Assembly: GCF_016808335.1 (NCBI RefSeq)
Contig: NC_053149.1
Coordinates: 27,215,339-27,279,338, forward strand
Direction: 5' to 3'
DNA from: Panicum virgatum
Taxonomy: Eukaryota > Streptophyta > Magnoliopsida > Poales > Poaceae
DNA: 64,000 bases
The notes under the pieces are model-generated. The model saw only the letters and a list, made by a program, of their open reading frames with translations, searched no databases and was not told the DNA's origin. Shown piece by piece: positions 1 through 11,388 of the stretch (its first letter is position 1; each line of letters begins with the position of its first letter). The position numbers and the translations under genes are program-made.

Positions 1-367
1 CCTCGTAGGACCGCACCACCAGCGTCTGCTGGTACCGCACGCCGCCCTCCACGATCAGCGCCTGCCGGAACGGGTCCACGGTCTGCTTCTCCGTCGGGAT
101 GTTCTGGCGCAGGACGCGGTCCTCGGCGCCCCCGGCGAGCGGCGGCGGCGTCAGCACCGGCGCGCTCAGCTCGGCCAGCGACCTGCTGATGGACGTCTCC
201 AGCGCCGCGCCCACCTGCAGCGGCGCACGGTGCGCCGCGCCGTTCACCCTGACAGCATTACTGCCGCTGCTCCGGTGCTGCCCCTGCCCGCCGCCCGCCG
301 AGGCCGAGCACCTGATGGAGACGCGCGCGGAGCAGTAGTAGATGGCACACGACGAGGAGCTGGCCAT
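1..367 (-). CDS. acyl-ACP thioesterase (FAT family), N-terminal part, truncated by window edge
   Basis: Reading the minus strand from ATG at 367-365 gives 122 open codons to the window edge with no stop. The first ~55 residues are rich in Ser, Ala, Gly and Arg with few acidic residues, as in a plastid transit peptide. The mature region then begins, with the stretches NIPTEKQTVDPFRQAL and EGGVRYQQTLVVRSYE. The latter matches the first hot-dog-fold strand of plant acyl-ACP thioesterases, where a (I/V)RSYE segment is conserved. The family hydrolyses acyl-ACP in the plastid stroma and releases free fatty acids for export; it sets chain length. The catalytic residues lie further on, outside the window. 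The FATA/FATB subclass cannot be fixed from this part; it looks like the grass FATB-like group. The start was chosen as the first ATG in the open frame, in a GC-rich context (GCTGCATGGCC). Confidence 0.75.
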   Translation of the reverse strand, partial: MASSSSCAIYYCSARVSIRCSASAGGGQGQHRSSGSNAVRVNGAAHRAPLQVGAALETSISRSLAELSAPVLTPPPLAGGAEDRVLRQNIPTEKQTVDPFRQALIVEGGVRYQQTLVVRSYE

Positions 368-1040
368 GCAGCTCCGGTTCCTCTGCTTGCAGCCGACTTG
401 GATCGGAGGATGAGATCAACTGCTACCAAGCTTCAAATTAAAGACCACCAGCTGCTAGCGTCAATGCAATGATTGGGAGACGGAAGGAGCACGGCGATAG
501 ATCATCGGGCGGTGGATGCGTCTTATACGCGGGCGGCGGCGGACGGGCCAACAGAGCCCTTGTTTGGCCAGCGTTCCAGACGACAAGGAGCCCGAGAGCA
601 ACGTCCTTGTAGTTTGCAGCACGCCATCGAAAGAAACAAGGCAACAAAGCGGGCGGTGGGCTCGCGGGCACTTGTTTTTGTGCTTCTTGGATCTATGTTT
701 CGCATGCGGCGGTCATCAACTCCGACGCCTATGCTGCGGAACACCTTGTTGTTTTCGTAGTATGAGCAGTGACAGCTTAGATTCGTCGGAATAGAATAGA
801 GCAGAGCAGAACAGAAGAGTCTTTGGAATGATGAGCAATGCATAGATGGGCGGTGTACGTATACTTCCTAGAATTACATTGCTGCGGGGACCCTGAGAAT
901 TGAACTTTTTGTTTGTGTGACGAGAAGATCGATTGAGATTTTTGACATTAGAACCCTGAGAACAGAACTTTTTGTTTGGACATATCACACATCTATTTAT
1001 TTGACTCTCTATTTGCTCTCCATAAAAATTCTACTCCATA
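368..1040. other. upstream region of the thioesterase gene; short direct repeat
   Basis: Presumed promoter and 5' leader of the minus-strand thioesterase gene. I see no convincing TATA box. A ~27-bp imperfect direct repeat (ACCCTGAGAA..GAACTTTTTGTTT) occurs at ~889 and ~951. No other gene is supported. Confidence 0.35.
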
Positions 1041-1285
1041 AGAAGCATCTCACTCCAACAGACTCCCTATTTCCCACACTCCAAACCCCAGCAGCTACAT
1101 TCAACTCTCCCTCTGCGCATGACACCCATACTTGGCCAACCAAGTTTGACTAGCAGATGGCCCAATTTTTGAGGGCCGGATAACTTGGCGAGTTGGATAG
1201 CTAATCCGATGGAGAGCTATTTTGGTGTTGAGTAACCAAAATTTAGCTACTTAAGCTATCTGGCTAGTCTCTTGGAGATGTTATA
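1041..1285. mobile_element. possible miniature inverted-repeat element, weak
   Basis: The left end reads GCATCTCACTCCAACAGACT and the right end, reversed, ACATCTCCAAGAGACTAGCC. The two are imperfect inverted relatives of the GAGCATCTCCAA ends common in grass miniature elements. No clear target duplication was found, so boundaries and class are uncertain. Confidence 0.25.
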
Positions 1286-1576
1286 CATTCCCATGTGAAA
1301 CAAATATTTTAGGATGTGTCTCCGACCAAACGTGAGTTTATGGCATCTTAGAGTAATTATGGAGAAAAAGGAGGGAATAAGTAGGAGCGTTGTTGCGTGC
1401 GATTAGAATCGATCCAATTGCAGCAGCCGAGCACCTGCGGCTCCCTCAGTTTCCGTGCCGCCGCTAACCACTCTCGCCGCCGTGCCGCCCATCCACCGTC
1501 GCCGCCTTCTCCTTAACCCCGCCGCCGACCTCCGCCCACCGAGGGTCCTGTCCTACCCAGCCGCCGACGCTTCTAA

Positions 1577-2099
1577 GGATGACAATGGTTCGATTTCGGA
1601 TCGGATATCCACGGATTTTAGGTCTAGGCGGTTCAGGTTCCGAGATTATTTCTCACCCACGATTTTTGGGTTCGGCCCCCCCCCAAAACTATCAGGTTCA
1701 GTTTTAGGTTTGGTTTTTCACCCGTGGATGCCCAATGGATAACAATTTAGAATAAAAACTTATATTTTATGCTATACTTAATAATAATATATTTACTTAG
1801 ACTATTAAATTTATTCTAAGTTGACTTCGAATATTATTTACTATTTATTGACTATTGTTTGTACATATGAATGTTATATATCATATATATGTTTATAGTA
1901 AGTACTTATTGCTCTTTCTATATTGCCATAAAAAACGGGTTTTAGGTATCCAGTCGGATTTCGGGTATTTGCGGGTTTTGGTTTTGGGGATGAATTTCCA
2001 TCCGAATCGGTGTTCGGGATGGGTTCGGATTTTAAATTCAGGTTTCGGTTTTGGTTGCCTTGACACTCCACCCAATCCGAATCTATCATGTTGCCATCC
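1577..2099. mobile_element. non-autonomous DNA transposon with TAA target duplication (PIF/Harbinger-like MITE)
   Basis: The left end GGATGACAATGG (1577-1588) and the right end, reversed, GGATGGCAACAT are imperfect terminal inverted repeats. Both are flanked by TAA (1574-1576 and 2100-2102). The interior is AT-rich with repeated TTCGG/GGGTT words and no coding potential. A 3-bp TAA/TTA duplication is typical of PIF/Harbinger elements. On both sides lies similar C-rich DNA, as if one sequence had been split. Confidence 0.5.
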
Positions 2100-2273
2100 T
2101 AATGTGCTCCCACGCTGCCTCACCCTCCACCGGCCAAACCGTTGCCACCACCCATTCTCCGCCGCCTCCAACCCCTCCTCTTCTAAAGCAGGAGGCCATT
2201 GAAGCCCCCGGACCCTAGTAACCTCGAACCCTAAAGTTCTTCCGCCTCGTCCACCATCCTGGCCGCCGCTATG

Positions 2274-2595
2274 GCTACCCAAACTGACCCGCCCGAAAAA
2301 AGGCTGGCCCGACCCGACCCGATTAATGCTTGGGTCGGGCTCGAGCTAAATTTTTTGACCCGACAAAAAAAGGGCCGAGCTCGGGCCAAAATTTATACCC
2401 AAAACCCGACCCAACCTGACCCGACCCGACCCGAATTTTGTACACAAAAAATCGAATTTGACCCGACCCGCCCCGACCATGTGACGGGTCGGGCTCAGGC
2501 CAAAAATTCAGCTCAATGGTCGGGTCGGGCCGGGTGCGGGTCGAAGAAAAAAAACATCGGGTTTTTTTAACCCGACCAGACTCGATAAATGATCA
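2274..2595. repeat. CCCGACC-rich degenerate repeat
   Basis: About 320 bp built from many copies of CCCGACC and its complement GGTCGGG, separated by A- or T-runs. The left half is mostly C-strand, with both orientations mixed later, so it could fold back on itself. It is an open frame on the plus strand only because of the repeat and is not a gene. It probably is a decayed miniature transposon; no clean TSD was found. Confidence 0.45.
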
Positions 2596-5500
2596 GGTCT
2601 AGCCGCCGCCAGCCGCTCCACCATCTCCCACCCCTCCCCAATGCCCGCTCCACCCTTTCCTCCCCTAGCTCGCTGGCGGCCGCTCCACCCCCTTCCCTCC
2701 CCCTCTTCTGGCTCGCTGATGGCCTCTCCCCCTTCTGCGAGGGTTCTCTTTCGGCCCACGCGTGATATATAGATTTCCCCGAATAAGTGACCTATCATTT
2801 CTATTCTTCTGTAGCTATCTATATGACAAAAATATTATGTGGGCTTACAAAAAATCAGAACATACAGGTAAACATATCAGATTGTGACATAGCTAGAATG
2901 AAAGCATTGGTAACTCTCAGTATGAAGAACTCATAAATTTCAGAAGTGTGGCAGAACCTACCAAACATAAGCAATTATAATCTTTTTTTTTGCTCGTTTA
3001 ATGTACAGGTAATAATCAGATTAATTGGGAATGAAATCTGCCTTGTAAATACAATGAAGGTAGGACTTTCTTATCAATCCTTTTTACCTTGGTACACATG
3101 GAGCCAATTTTTGTCAGCAGGTAACAGGCTAGCAACCAACAAAGCTACCCCCAGTAGAACACTACAAGGACGGTATATATTACAGAGAAGACCTCTCACG
3201 AATCTAAAATTGCAAGCAACTATATGGTCCGGAAGTGTGCTGCTGAGAATGTCAAAGGCATGGAGGACCCAACATTGATAGATGAAACTTCGTTCACCCT
3301 CCATGCTAACTGCAACCCTTTTCTTTCAATAGCAAAGTACACAACCACGAGCCATACGTATACACAGGAAATGTGGTCAGAACAAATTTAATGCAATGTA
3401 GTAGGAAATAAAGAATAGGGGGGAATGCATTTGGAATTTTCAGGACCTGCGATTTAAATGTTATCTTACAATAGAATTTCATATGGAAACCCAAAAAAGG
3501 TAAGGACTTTAGACAAGCTCAAAATAAAGCAACGCAGCAGCTACAAAATTATGATTTGATCCCAATTTCACCAAATCAGACCAAAATCCAACGATCTTGG
3601 TCACATGTACAAGTCCTCTACATCCAAATCGCCAGTCCAACGCTCCTATCCTGCCGGTTGAACCACAAAATTTGCAACCAAGAACCGACGGGTAAATTCA
3701 GCATCAATCGGCACTCACCTAGCTAGGTGGGAACTCATGGCCGCAGTGCAGCCTGGCGGTGGACCTCTCCCCGGCACTGAAAAGCACTTCATGCGTTGAG
3801 GCAGATCGAGGAGGACACCATGGCCGCCTTCTCCACCTTCCCGTTCTTAGCCTCCTCCAACGACGCCCCGACGTTGGGAATTCTTCTGCGGCCGTGCAGG
3901 TGAGACCCCAATGCAGGCAGATTGGAAGGAGCATTTATTTTATTCTAAGGTCCAAGTATGGGCCATCATCCTGCGGTTACTTCAGAAAAGACTCACCCCA
4001 TTAACATGTCTGCATAAGTCGGTCAGGATACAAGCTCCACTTAAATCTTGTATGAGAAACAACAAGAGGTGTGCTAATATTGTAACTGATAAGTCACGAT
4101 GTATGCAAAGCTAGACAACGAACATTTCATAATACACTCGTTTTGCATATCTTTAGGATAAAAGAAAAAACAGCGAATAAAAAAGTTTTCCTAAAAAAGA
4201 TCAAGAAATCTATTTTGTATGGTCCTTATTTCGTTGAAAACGTTTCCACCTCACCACTGAATGAGAAACTTAGCCTCCGACCTGACCAGAAGAGAAGACA
4301 GGGTCAAGCCGACGCCGCCCTTCCTCACCGAAACACCATCCTCCTCTTACTCTCAAAGCAGACTTCCAACTGATAGAGTTCACCATTTCTCATTAAAGGC
4401 TTCAGTTCCCATCCATGAAGGCTTATTACTTATCATGTGGTTTATCATGTCAGAATTAATTTATTTTTCATCACATGGAGATGCTCGGCCTCCTTAGTTC
4501 TGCAGTAAAACGCTGGTCCTTGGTATCTTTGGATTATGGAAAATACAATATCAAGATGCAGCACATAAGTAGAATGAGTCAGGTGTACTGAAGAACAACA
4601 TTAAGCTGTTGCAGTGGTCAAAAAACAATTGTAAACAGAGTAGGAAAACCTAGGATCACTAGCCCTTAGACATGAAAGAACACCTAGAACAGAAGCACTG
4701 GCGCTGATGAAGGCTGATCACATCCAAGGATCGTATCATATTGATCCTGCCATGGCCCTAGGTCGTCATGAGCTAGACTCAGCAATCCCTCAATTAGACC
4801 TAATGCACATATAGAAGACAGGGTTTAAACCGATCTGCATGTTTGTATCATAATGGTATGTGTCAATGTCACAGTCGTGCATGTGTTCCCTGACACCATG
4901 TTGCACATTGTAAATGTTGGTTCAATAAGATATTGCACCCTCATGCACCTTGTGTGAAGCACTTCAAAGAATGTATCAGCATCTTGGAGCTGCACGAGCA
5001 GGTGCTCACCATCACATAGAAGTCAATCACATCAGCAGGGAACTGGTAGACCTTTGTTAGCTTAAATGCAGCAAAATGTCACTGATGCACTCATGTTGCG
5101 GACGTGTGCGGCTGTAGCTTTGATGCTCCATCCAACCTGCAGGGCGCAGGAGCCCAATATGCAAATGTTCCATCAGAAAATAAGCTGGAGACCACACATT
5201 TTGAAGAATGTGGATTTAGTCATAGGTTTGTAATACAGTATTAGTGAATTTGGAACCTTACACTGATGAGAGGATGCAATGTCCACCAAACCAAACTCAT
5301 CTTCATTACGGAGGGAAACTAGAAAAGGAAAGCGGAAGTGAATTTTGACAACTCCATGCCAACTCTAGGAACACTTCAGTTTTCATGACATATACCATCA
5401 TCCTAAGATACAATGAATGTGCTTTTCATAAATTTTTCCTAATACCAAAATGTAGTAATGTTCAGAATTTCAGATACCTTCAAGACTTTTAGCAATCATA

Positions 5501-5640
5501 AGTTACCTTCCTTCCAAGTGTTTGATCCCTATGGCATGGAATTCAAGAGTTTCTTCCTATTCTAGTGTGATAATCTTTACACAAACAGTGACTGAAATAA
5601 AACATCAGTTCTGTTTGCTCATGAACTTCACTAGTGAAGT
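2596..5640. other. intergenic stretch without recognised gene
   Basis: About 3 kb between the repeat and the PPR gene. It is AT-rich apart from a GC island at ~3720-3905 described separately. Short frames are scattered and have no recognisable domains. The right part may include 3' untranslated sequence of the minus-strand PPR gene. I see no long repeat structure. Confidence 0.4.
3719..3934 (-). pseudogene. possible relic of a RING-H2 finger gene
   Basis: On the minus strand one frame ends with LHCGHEFPPS, which resembles the central Cys-x-His core of RING-H2 fingers (LxCGHxFH). Another frame carries SSSICLNA, resembling the first Cys pair. The two halves are in different frames and are interrupted by stops, so this could be a frameshifted fragment of a RING-type E3 ligase gene. 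The match is short and might be chance in a GC-rich island. Confidence 0.2.
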
Positions 5641-5642
5641 TT

Positions 5643-7805
5643 TCACCAATAGTCTCCACAAGAGCAGCTTCCGTCGCTAAAGCAATGGAACCGGTGTGCA
5701 TCTCTGACAGTGATCTCCCTGCGAGTTATAGAAGAGATGATTTTGATAGCATTATGACAATCTCCACATATCCTTAGATTTTTCATCACAAGTATAGGTT
5801 CTCCTTCTTTTGTGTTCATTAAGCCAAAGGCCACAGCAAGTTTCTCACTATGATGCCTAAGCCTCACCTCCCCTTCTTCTGCCTGATCCTTTGCCAAGGC
5901 CCATCTTAAATCTGGCACATACCCTCCAAACCTCATTTTCCCTGACATCACCTCCAAGAATCTGTATACCTCTTTGATTCTAGGATGTGAAACTTCATTG
6001 GCAACAAATATATGAACTATTCTTCCTAGCTCTATCCAACTGCAGCCAGGCTTTTTTCTAATGCCCTGATCTCTCATGATCTTCCTTATTTTTGCAGCTT
6101 CTTCCCACTTGCCAGCACTAGCATACATATTTGAGAGCATGACAGGTGCCGATGCATTGGAAGGACTCAAATGAAGAATTTCTTTGGCTGCTCTTGCCCC
6201 AAGCTCCATGTTTCCATGTATCCTGCAAGCACCAAGCAAGGAAGTCCAACCAACTGGGCTGAGGCTAAAAGGCATTTTCGTTATAAGCTCCTCTGCCTTG
6301 TCAAACTTCCTGGCACGGGCAAGTAGGTCAATCATGCAAGAGTAGTGCTCTTCACAAGGGTCAATGTCATATTTCTGCTTCATTGAGTTGAAATAGTCCC
6401 ATGCTTCATCAACTTTACCGGTGTGAGCGCATGCTGACAACACTGAAATGAAGGTGATTTCTGTCGGTTCATATTCTGAATTCAGCATGCCTTCAAAGAG
6501 CTTGAGTGCTTCAGCAGCATGTCCATGCTGTGCAAGGCCTGCAATAATTGAATTATACGATACAGTATTCCTTTCTGTCATCCTATCAAACAACATCTTG
6601 GCTCCGGCTACCTTTCCACATCTCGAATACAGCGTGATCATTGCATTATGAACAGAAATACGGTTGCTCTGTATATCAGATTTTATCACCAAACCATGTA
6701 GCTGTTGCCCTTGTGATGGTGATGATATGTTGGAGCAGGCACTGATCACACAGACAAGGCTGCAATCATCTGGGCAGAACCCAGCTCTTTGCATTGACCG
6801 GAAGGAACGGAGTGCTTCCTCGGAGAAGTCCTCGTGCAATGAGTACCCAGATATAAGTGTGTTCCATAGAACCAGATCAGGCTTGTCAACCTCACTGAAT
6901 GCCTTCCATGCATCCTGAACACTACCACATTTTGCATACAAATCAACAAGGCCACTTGCAACATGTGGATCTCGAGTGAACTTACTCTTGATCAGCCTGC
7001 AGTGGAGTCCAGTCCCAGCAACCAAGTCCTTTGCTGTAGCAAATGCTGACAGCACACTGGCAAGAGTGCAAGCGTCGGCAGTGAAGCCCCGTCTTGCCAT
7101 GATCTGGAACAGCTCCATAGCCTTGCGGCCATATCCATGCTGTCCATACACAGCAATCATGCAGTTCCATGATACATGATTCCGCACGCTGTCACCCATA
7201 TCAGCGAACACCCTTTCAGCCTCTTCCAAGAGCCTTCCCTTACCATATCCACTCATCAATGAGTTCCTGACGGAGACATACGAATCGAGACCAGACACGA
7301 CAGCATAACCATGCAGCTGCGCCAGTGAAGCAATGCCGGCCACAGCCGAGACGGCAGATGATACGGTGAAGCTGTCAACGGCAAGACCCCCGCACCGCAT
7401 GCTCGATAGTAGCCGGAGCGCGTCCTCGGCAAGACCAGCTGACGCGAAGGCAGCGAGGAGCGTGTTGTAGGACACAACATCCGGGTCGGGGATGCGCGCG
7501 AAGAGCTCCGAGGACAGGCGCGGATCGCGCGCGTGCGCGGCGAGGAGCACGTTGTGGGAGAAGACGTTGGGCTGCGGCATTTCGTCGAACAGGCGGCGGG
7601 TGAGCGACGGAAGAGCGAGCCGCGAGTAGAAGAGCAGCAGGTGGTTGGCGAGGAAGGTGGTGGGCGGGGCATGCGCCTTCGCGAACCGCGCGTGCAGGGC
7701 GGCGCCGGAGAGCAGGTCGCCGGCGGCCGCGCTGGCCGTGAGACGAGCCACGAATTGGGCCTCGGCCGTCGCCGCGCTCAGGCCGCGGGCGAAGCTAAGG
7801 GCCAT
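5643..7805 (-). CDS. PLS-DYW pentatricopeptide repeat protein (likely organelle RNA editing factor)
   Basis: A single-exon 720-residue protein starting at ATG 7805. After a ~40-residue Ala-rich N-terminus that could be an organelle targeting peptide, PPR motifs run to about residue 510 (repeated VxxYNTLLAAFA, VSWNCMIAVYGQHG, VLWNTLISGYS, VSYNSIIAGLAQHG). E/E+ motifs follow (RKKPGCSWIE near residue 585), and then a full DYW domain. The zinc-binding HSE signature is at ~652-654, CGDC at ~680-683, and the protein ends CSCGDYW. DYW proteins carry the cytidine deaminase activity for C-to-U editing in mitochondria or plastids. Length and motif order match the Arabidopsis At3g49710 type, from memory, so orthology is an inference. 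It has no introns, frameshifts or stops and appears intact. Its editing site cannot be told from sequence alone here. Confidence 0.93.
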   Translation of the reverse strand: MALSFARGLSAATAEAQFVARLTASAAAGDLLSGAALHARFAKAHAPPTTFLANHLLLFYSRLALPSLTRRLFDEMPQPNVFSHNVLLAAHARDPRLSSELFARIPDPDVVSYNTLLAAFASAGLAEDALRLLSSMRCGGLAVDSFTVSSAVSAVAGIASLAQLHGYAVVSGLDSYVSVRNSLMSGYGKGRLLEEAERVFADMGDSVRNHVSWNCMIAVYGQHGYGRKAMELFQIMARRGFTADACTLASVLSAFATAKDLVAGTGLHCRLIKSKFTRDPHVASGLVDLYAKCGSVQDAWKAFSEVDKPDLVLWNTLISGYSLHEDFSEEALRSFRSMQRAGFCPDDCSLVCVISACSNISSPSQGQQLHGLVIKSDIQSNRISVHNAMITLYSRCGKVAGAKMLFDRMTERNTVSYNSIIAGLAQHGHAAEALKLFEGMLNSEYEPTEITFISVLSACAHTGKVDEAWDYFNSMKQKYDIDPCEEHYSCMIDLLARARKFDKAEELITKMPFSLSPVGWTSLLGACRIHGNMELGARAAKEILHLSPSNASAPVMLSNMYASAGKWEEAAKIRKIMRDQGIRKKPGCSWIELGRIVHIFVANEVSHPRIKEVYRFLEVMSGKMRFGGYVPDLRWALAKDQAEEGEVRLRHHSEKLAVAFGLMNTKEGEPILVMKNLRICGDCHNAIKIISSITRREITVRDAHRFHCFSDGSCSCGDYW

Positions 7806-8611
7806 CTAGGCATGGCAAACGCTGCTTGCGAGAACTTGGTAACAGCGTCCGAAAGAGCCGAACAGTTTACTCTCTGTGGCCTGTGGGAAACAAAAAAAAA
7901 TGGGTAAAACTATGCCTCAGTTTTCTGAAAGATTTTGTATCTTTCAGTCACCAAGAACGACATATATTCAGCTTAAATAACAGCGCTAAATTGAAAGCTT
8001 AATGTAATTTTGAAGTGTTTAGGGAATTATTCAGGTAAACAGTTAGCAATTTAAGTGGCAGTAAGAGAACTTTTTCCAGTACACTATATTTAACAAATCA
8101 ATATTTGAGGTTTCTATTGAAATTTGATGGAAGTATTCTTCAAATCTTTTTTCATTTTGATAATTTTTCTTTTACCATTCCAATCTCAACCTCCGATATG
8201 TGATTGACCAATTACACCTTTCCCCGTGCTAGGTCCATGTTCCGCACACCTTGACGTGGTACCACCTTCTCGGAGAATGGACTAATGAACACAAAAAGTT
8301 ATCTTCCGAAGAGGTGGCCAAATAAATTTTTGACTGTGTCAACTGTCAATGCCTTTTCCTTGTCATTAGTTAAGGTGTCACTAGTTGTAAAATAAGTTAT
8401 GAAACTAGTTGCATCAAACTAATGTCATGAAATGAAGCAAGAAATCAAAGTAAGTTCTGAAACTATAGTTGCATCAAACTAATGTAATGAAATGAAGCAA
8501 GAATCAAAGTGCACTTGAGATGGCTGTGATATGGGCATGAAAAGTTTTCGATCCATAGTTCCATGGAATAAAAGTAGCCCAGAATAAGAAAACCTAACTT
8601 CCCCAAGAAAC
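7806..8611. other. upstream region of the PPR gene
   Basis: About 800 bp between the PPR start codon and the solo LTR. It should hold the PPR promoter and leader. It is AT-rich, with no recognised core element. Positions 8393-8510 hold a local tandem duplication listed separately. Confidence 0.35.
8393..8510. repeat. two-copy tandem repeat, ~59-bp unit
   Basis: The segment 8393-8450 is repeated at 8451-8510 with a few differences. Both copies share TTGCATCAAACTAATGT and ATGAAATGAAGCAAGAA. It is non-coding. Confidence 0.8.
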
Positions 8612-11280
8612 TGTCACACCCGATTTTAAGGACAAAACCGAATGCATAACTATATATATGCCAGGATCAAGTTTCATACATATAGAGACATCATAAGTGA
8701 ATAATCAGTAACAGTACCACGAAAAGAGAACTAAAACAAATAAAAGACTATCAGAGTTTACAGCTTATCCTGGAAACGAAGGCTCCAAACTTCACAGGCA
8801 ATCGACTGGGGGTTGCGTACGCCTAGAACTCAGCAACATCTTCAGAAAACTTCATAAACCTTCTCCTTCTGAGCAGCGGTAAGCAAGGGTGAGTACACTT
8901 ATGGTTGGTACTCAGCAAGGCCACAAGAAATAACCAGAAAATGATTTAAATCCATCTTTAAGTTTATTAATCATGTGAGGGTCCAAGCCGCTCTTGACCG
9001 TGAGCACGGCTAACCGGTTAGTTTTAACTCTGCAGAGGTTGTACACTTTCACCACAATTCGCGTAAAAGTTCTGAAGAACTTTGAACCCAACCACGCAAT
9101 GTGCTAGCTAGGCACAGTATCACACTTCCGAGGTGTGATTGCATAGGGACGCTACGAGGCCTTTACAAAGAATTCCTATATGTATGTGTTGGTCCCTGCC
9201 GTGCGGTCCCTCAGAAGACGCAGCTTCCTTCACCCGCTCCACAACACAAACTCATAACCACCAAGCGGAACAACCCCAACACAACATATAGTTCATCTAA
9301 TTACTTAGCCAAGACCAGAGCCCATTAGTATTGTGGTTGTACTGTTTTCTTGGGTGGTTCTCCATGTTCCAATTAAATCATAGTACTCTTGTAAATAAAG
9401 CATAGATAGAAGTATGGTTAGGGTCACTTGCCTTTCTCCAACGAAAAGCTACTCTTACTGCTCTTCAGCTTTTGCTCACTTGTAATTCTTGATCTTCAAT
9501 CTTCGAACAACGATCCTTCTACTCGGAACAATCATCGGGCAAACATACAAAGCAAACAATAAGATACCTCTAAGAACAATACACCAAAACAAAGAAAGGC
9601 TTTAAAAGAACATACTAAAGGATAGGGCTTGCTGCTATGGTTATGGGAGCGCAAGAAACGCGGAAAACGGAACTAAAACGGCGATTTTATGGGATAAACG
9701 ATGCTTCAGGGATCTAGTCGCGATTAACTATAGAGTTAAGAGCTAACAGAAAAGATTTGTAAGACACAACAAAGTGTGCTCACAGAGGATAAAAAGGTTA
9801 CAAAGCTATTGCACACGTCACAAGGATCACGTGAGCGCAAGAATCGCTGAAAACGGAGTTGAAACGTGAAAGATATGGCTAAAACAAGATTCTAGGGACT
9901 TGTTTGCAAAAGATTTAAACTTTCAGGGGCTAGCTCTAAAGAAACTAGGGACTAAAACGAGATTTAACCTAAGATACAGGGGCTAGCTTGCAAAACAACG
10001 CACTAAGGATGGTGGGTTCTATTTTGGAAAAGCTCAGGGTGTTTTCCATAAAGATTTGGACTAAAACAGAAATAGTTTTGAACTGCGATGGACGGAGGGT
10101 TGATTTTGGAAAAACGGAGGGGTTTATTTGCAAAAATGACCACGGTTGAACGGTATTTGGTTTAGTTGACTCGGGTCATATTAGATCTGGGCCGCTGGAT
10201 CTAAATCGGACGGCGGGAGTGATTGGGGTGGGCTGGCGGCAGCGCAGAGCTAGAGCGGGCGGAGCGGAGCTCGCGGCGGCGCATGGCGGATGGCGGCGAC
10301 GGCGAACAAGACCGAGCGGAGCAGAGCGAGAGAGAGGGAAGAAAAGACGGAGGAAGTTGCTCACCGGAGAAGAAGGAAATCGTCGGAGTCGAGGAAGAAG
10401 GCATGGGGTCGACGGCGAAATGGCGACGACTCACGAGAAGGAAAACACCACGACGAAGAGGACAACGAGCTGAGCACTGGGGTGGCGTCGGATTTCACCG
10501 GAGATGCACGGATGCGGAGGATGGTGGGATTCTGGGGAAAAGATTATTTTAGAGATTCCCAAACAAGGAGCCTCCCTACGGGTAGTCTATATTTTTGTGT
10601 GGAGTTGCCATGAGAGGTTGGTTTAATATATAGAGAGAAAAGTCTCGCCATCCCACATCAACTAGCAATGTGGTACTAAACCTCCCTCCCATACTAATGG
10701 GTTTTACGTGCCTTTAGCCCATTAGGGAACACATGAATGGGCCCTTGAGGTCCATTAGGGATTTATGCACTTTTGATAGACTTAGCCCATTTAAAATTTC
10801 GGAATTAATTATTTTCGAAATTAAAATAATTCTAGAAAAATCTAGAATTCATATTTAAAGTCCGAAAAATATTCCAAATGGCCCGAAAATTCTAGGAAAA
10901 ATCCTAGAAATATATTGGGACCTAACGAACTCAAATAAAATATTTGGAGCTCATGAGAAGATATGGAAGAGCCTCTAAAAATTAGAGTTTGCTCTAGGGA
11001 AAATGGAAAAAGAATCCAGAAAATTCCCGGGAACAATTTTTGATGATAGAACACGTTTTGAAAGGTTTTCACACTCAACAACACTATGCATGTGACATGA
11101 ATGCATCACCAGAAGAACAACATCATTTAATTTGAAAAACAACCAATATTTATTTTCTTTTACACTAAATTCTCTGTGAAGAAAAATAAATGTTGAGAAA
11201 ATTTTAAAATTTTGAGAAAATTGTTGTTTTATTTTTAATTTTAATCACATCCTGAAATTCAAAAATTTCAGGGTGTGACA
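8612..11280 (-). mobile_element. solo LTR of a long-LTR Gypsy-type retrotransposon
   Basis: A 2,669-bp unit that starts TGTCACACCC and ends GGGTGTGACA, a perfect 10-bp inverted terminus. It is flanked by the 5-bp duplication GAAAC (8607-8611 and 11281-11285). No internal region or second copy is present, so it is a solo LTR left by unequal recombination. Orientation is judged from similarity to the Gypsy LTR at 34222. Both share a GAGTA..TACTCAGCAAG motif (8889-8919) and the nearby phrase TTAACTCTGCAGAGGT. A GC-rich block at 10200-10520 gives long open frames that look like composition artefacts. Confidence 0.88.
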
Positions 11281-11388
11281 GAAACCCTATACTTATGAGT
11301 CAAAGTTCAAATCAAGTGTTCTTCAATTGGTGTTTCCAAATTTTGATTTATGAAGGATGTACAAAAAGATGCAAGCAAAGGGAATTGG

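Noticed and set aside
2271..2570. 99-codon frame over the CCCGACC repeat
   Set aside because: Produced entirely by the tandem-like CCCGACC words; Asp-Pro-Thr-Arg repeats only.
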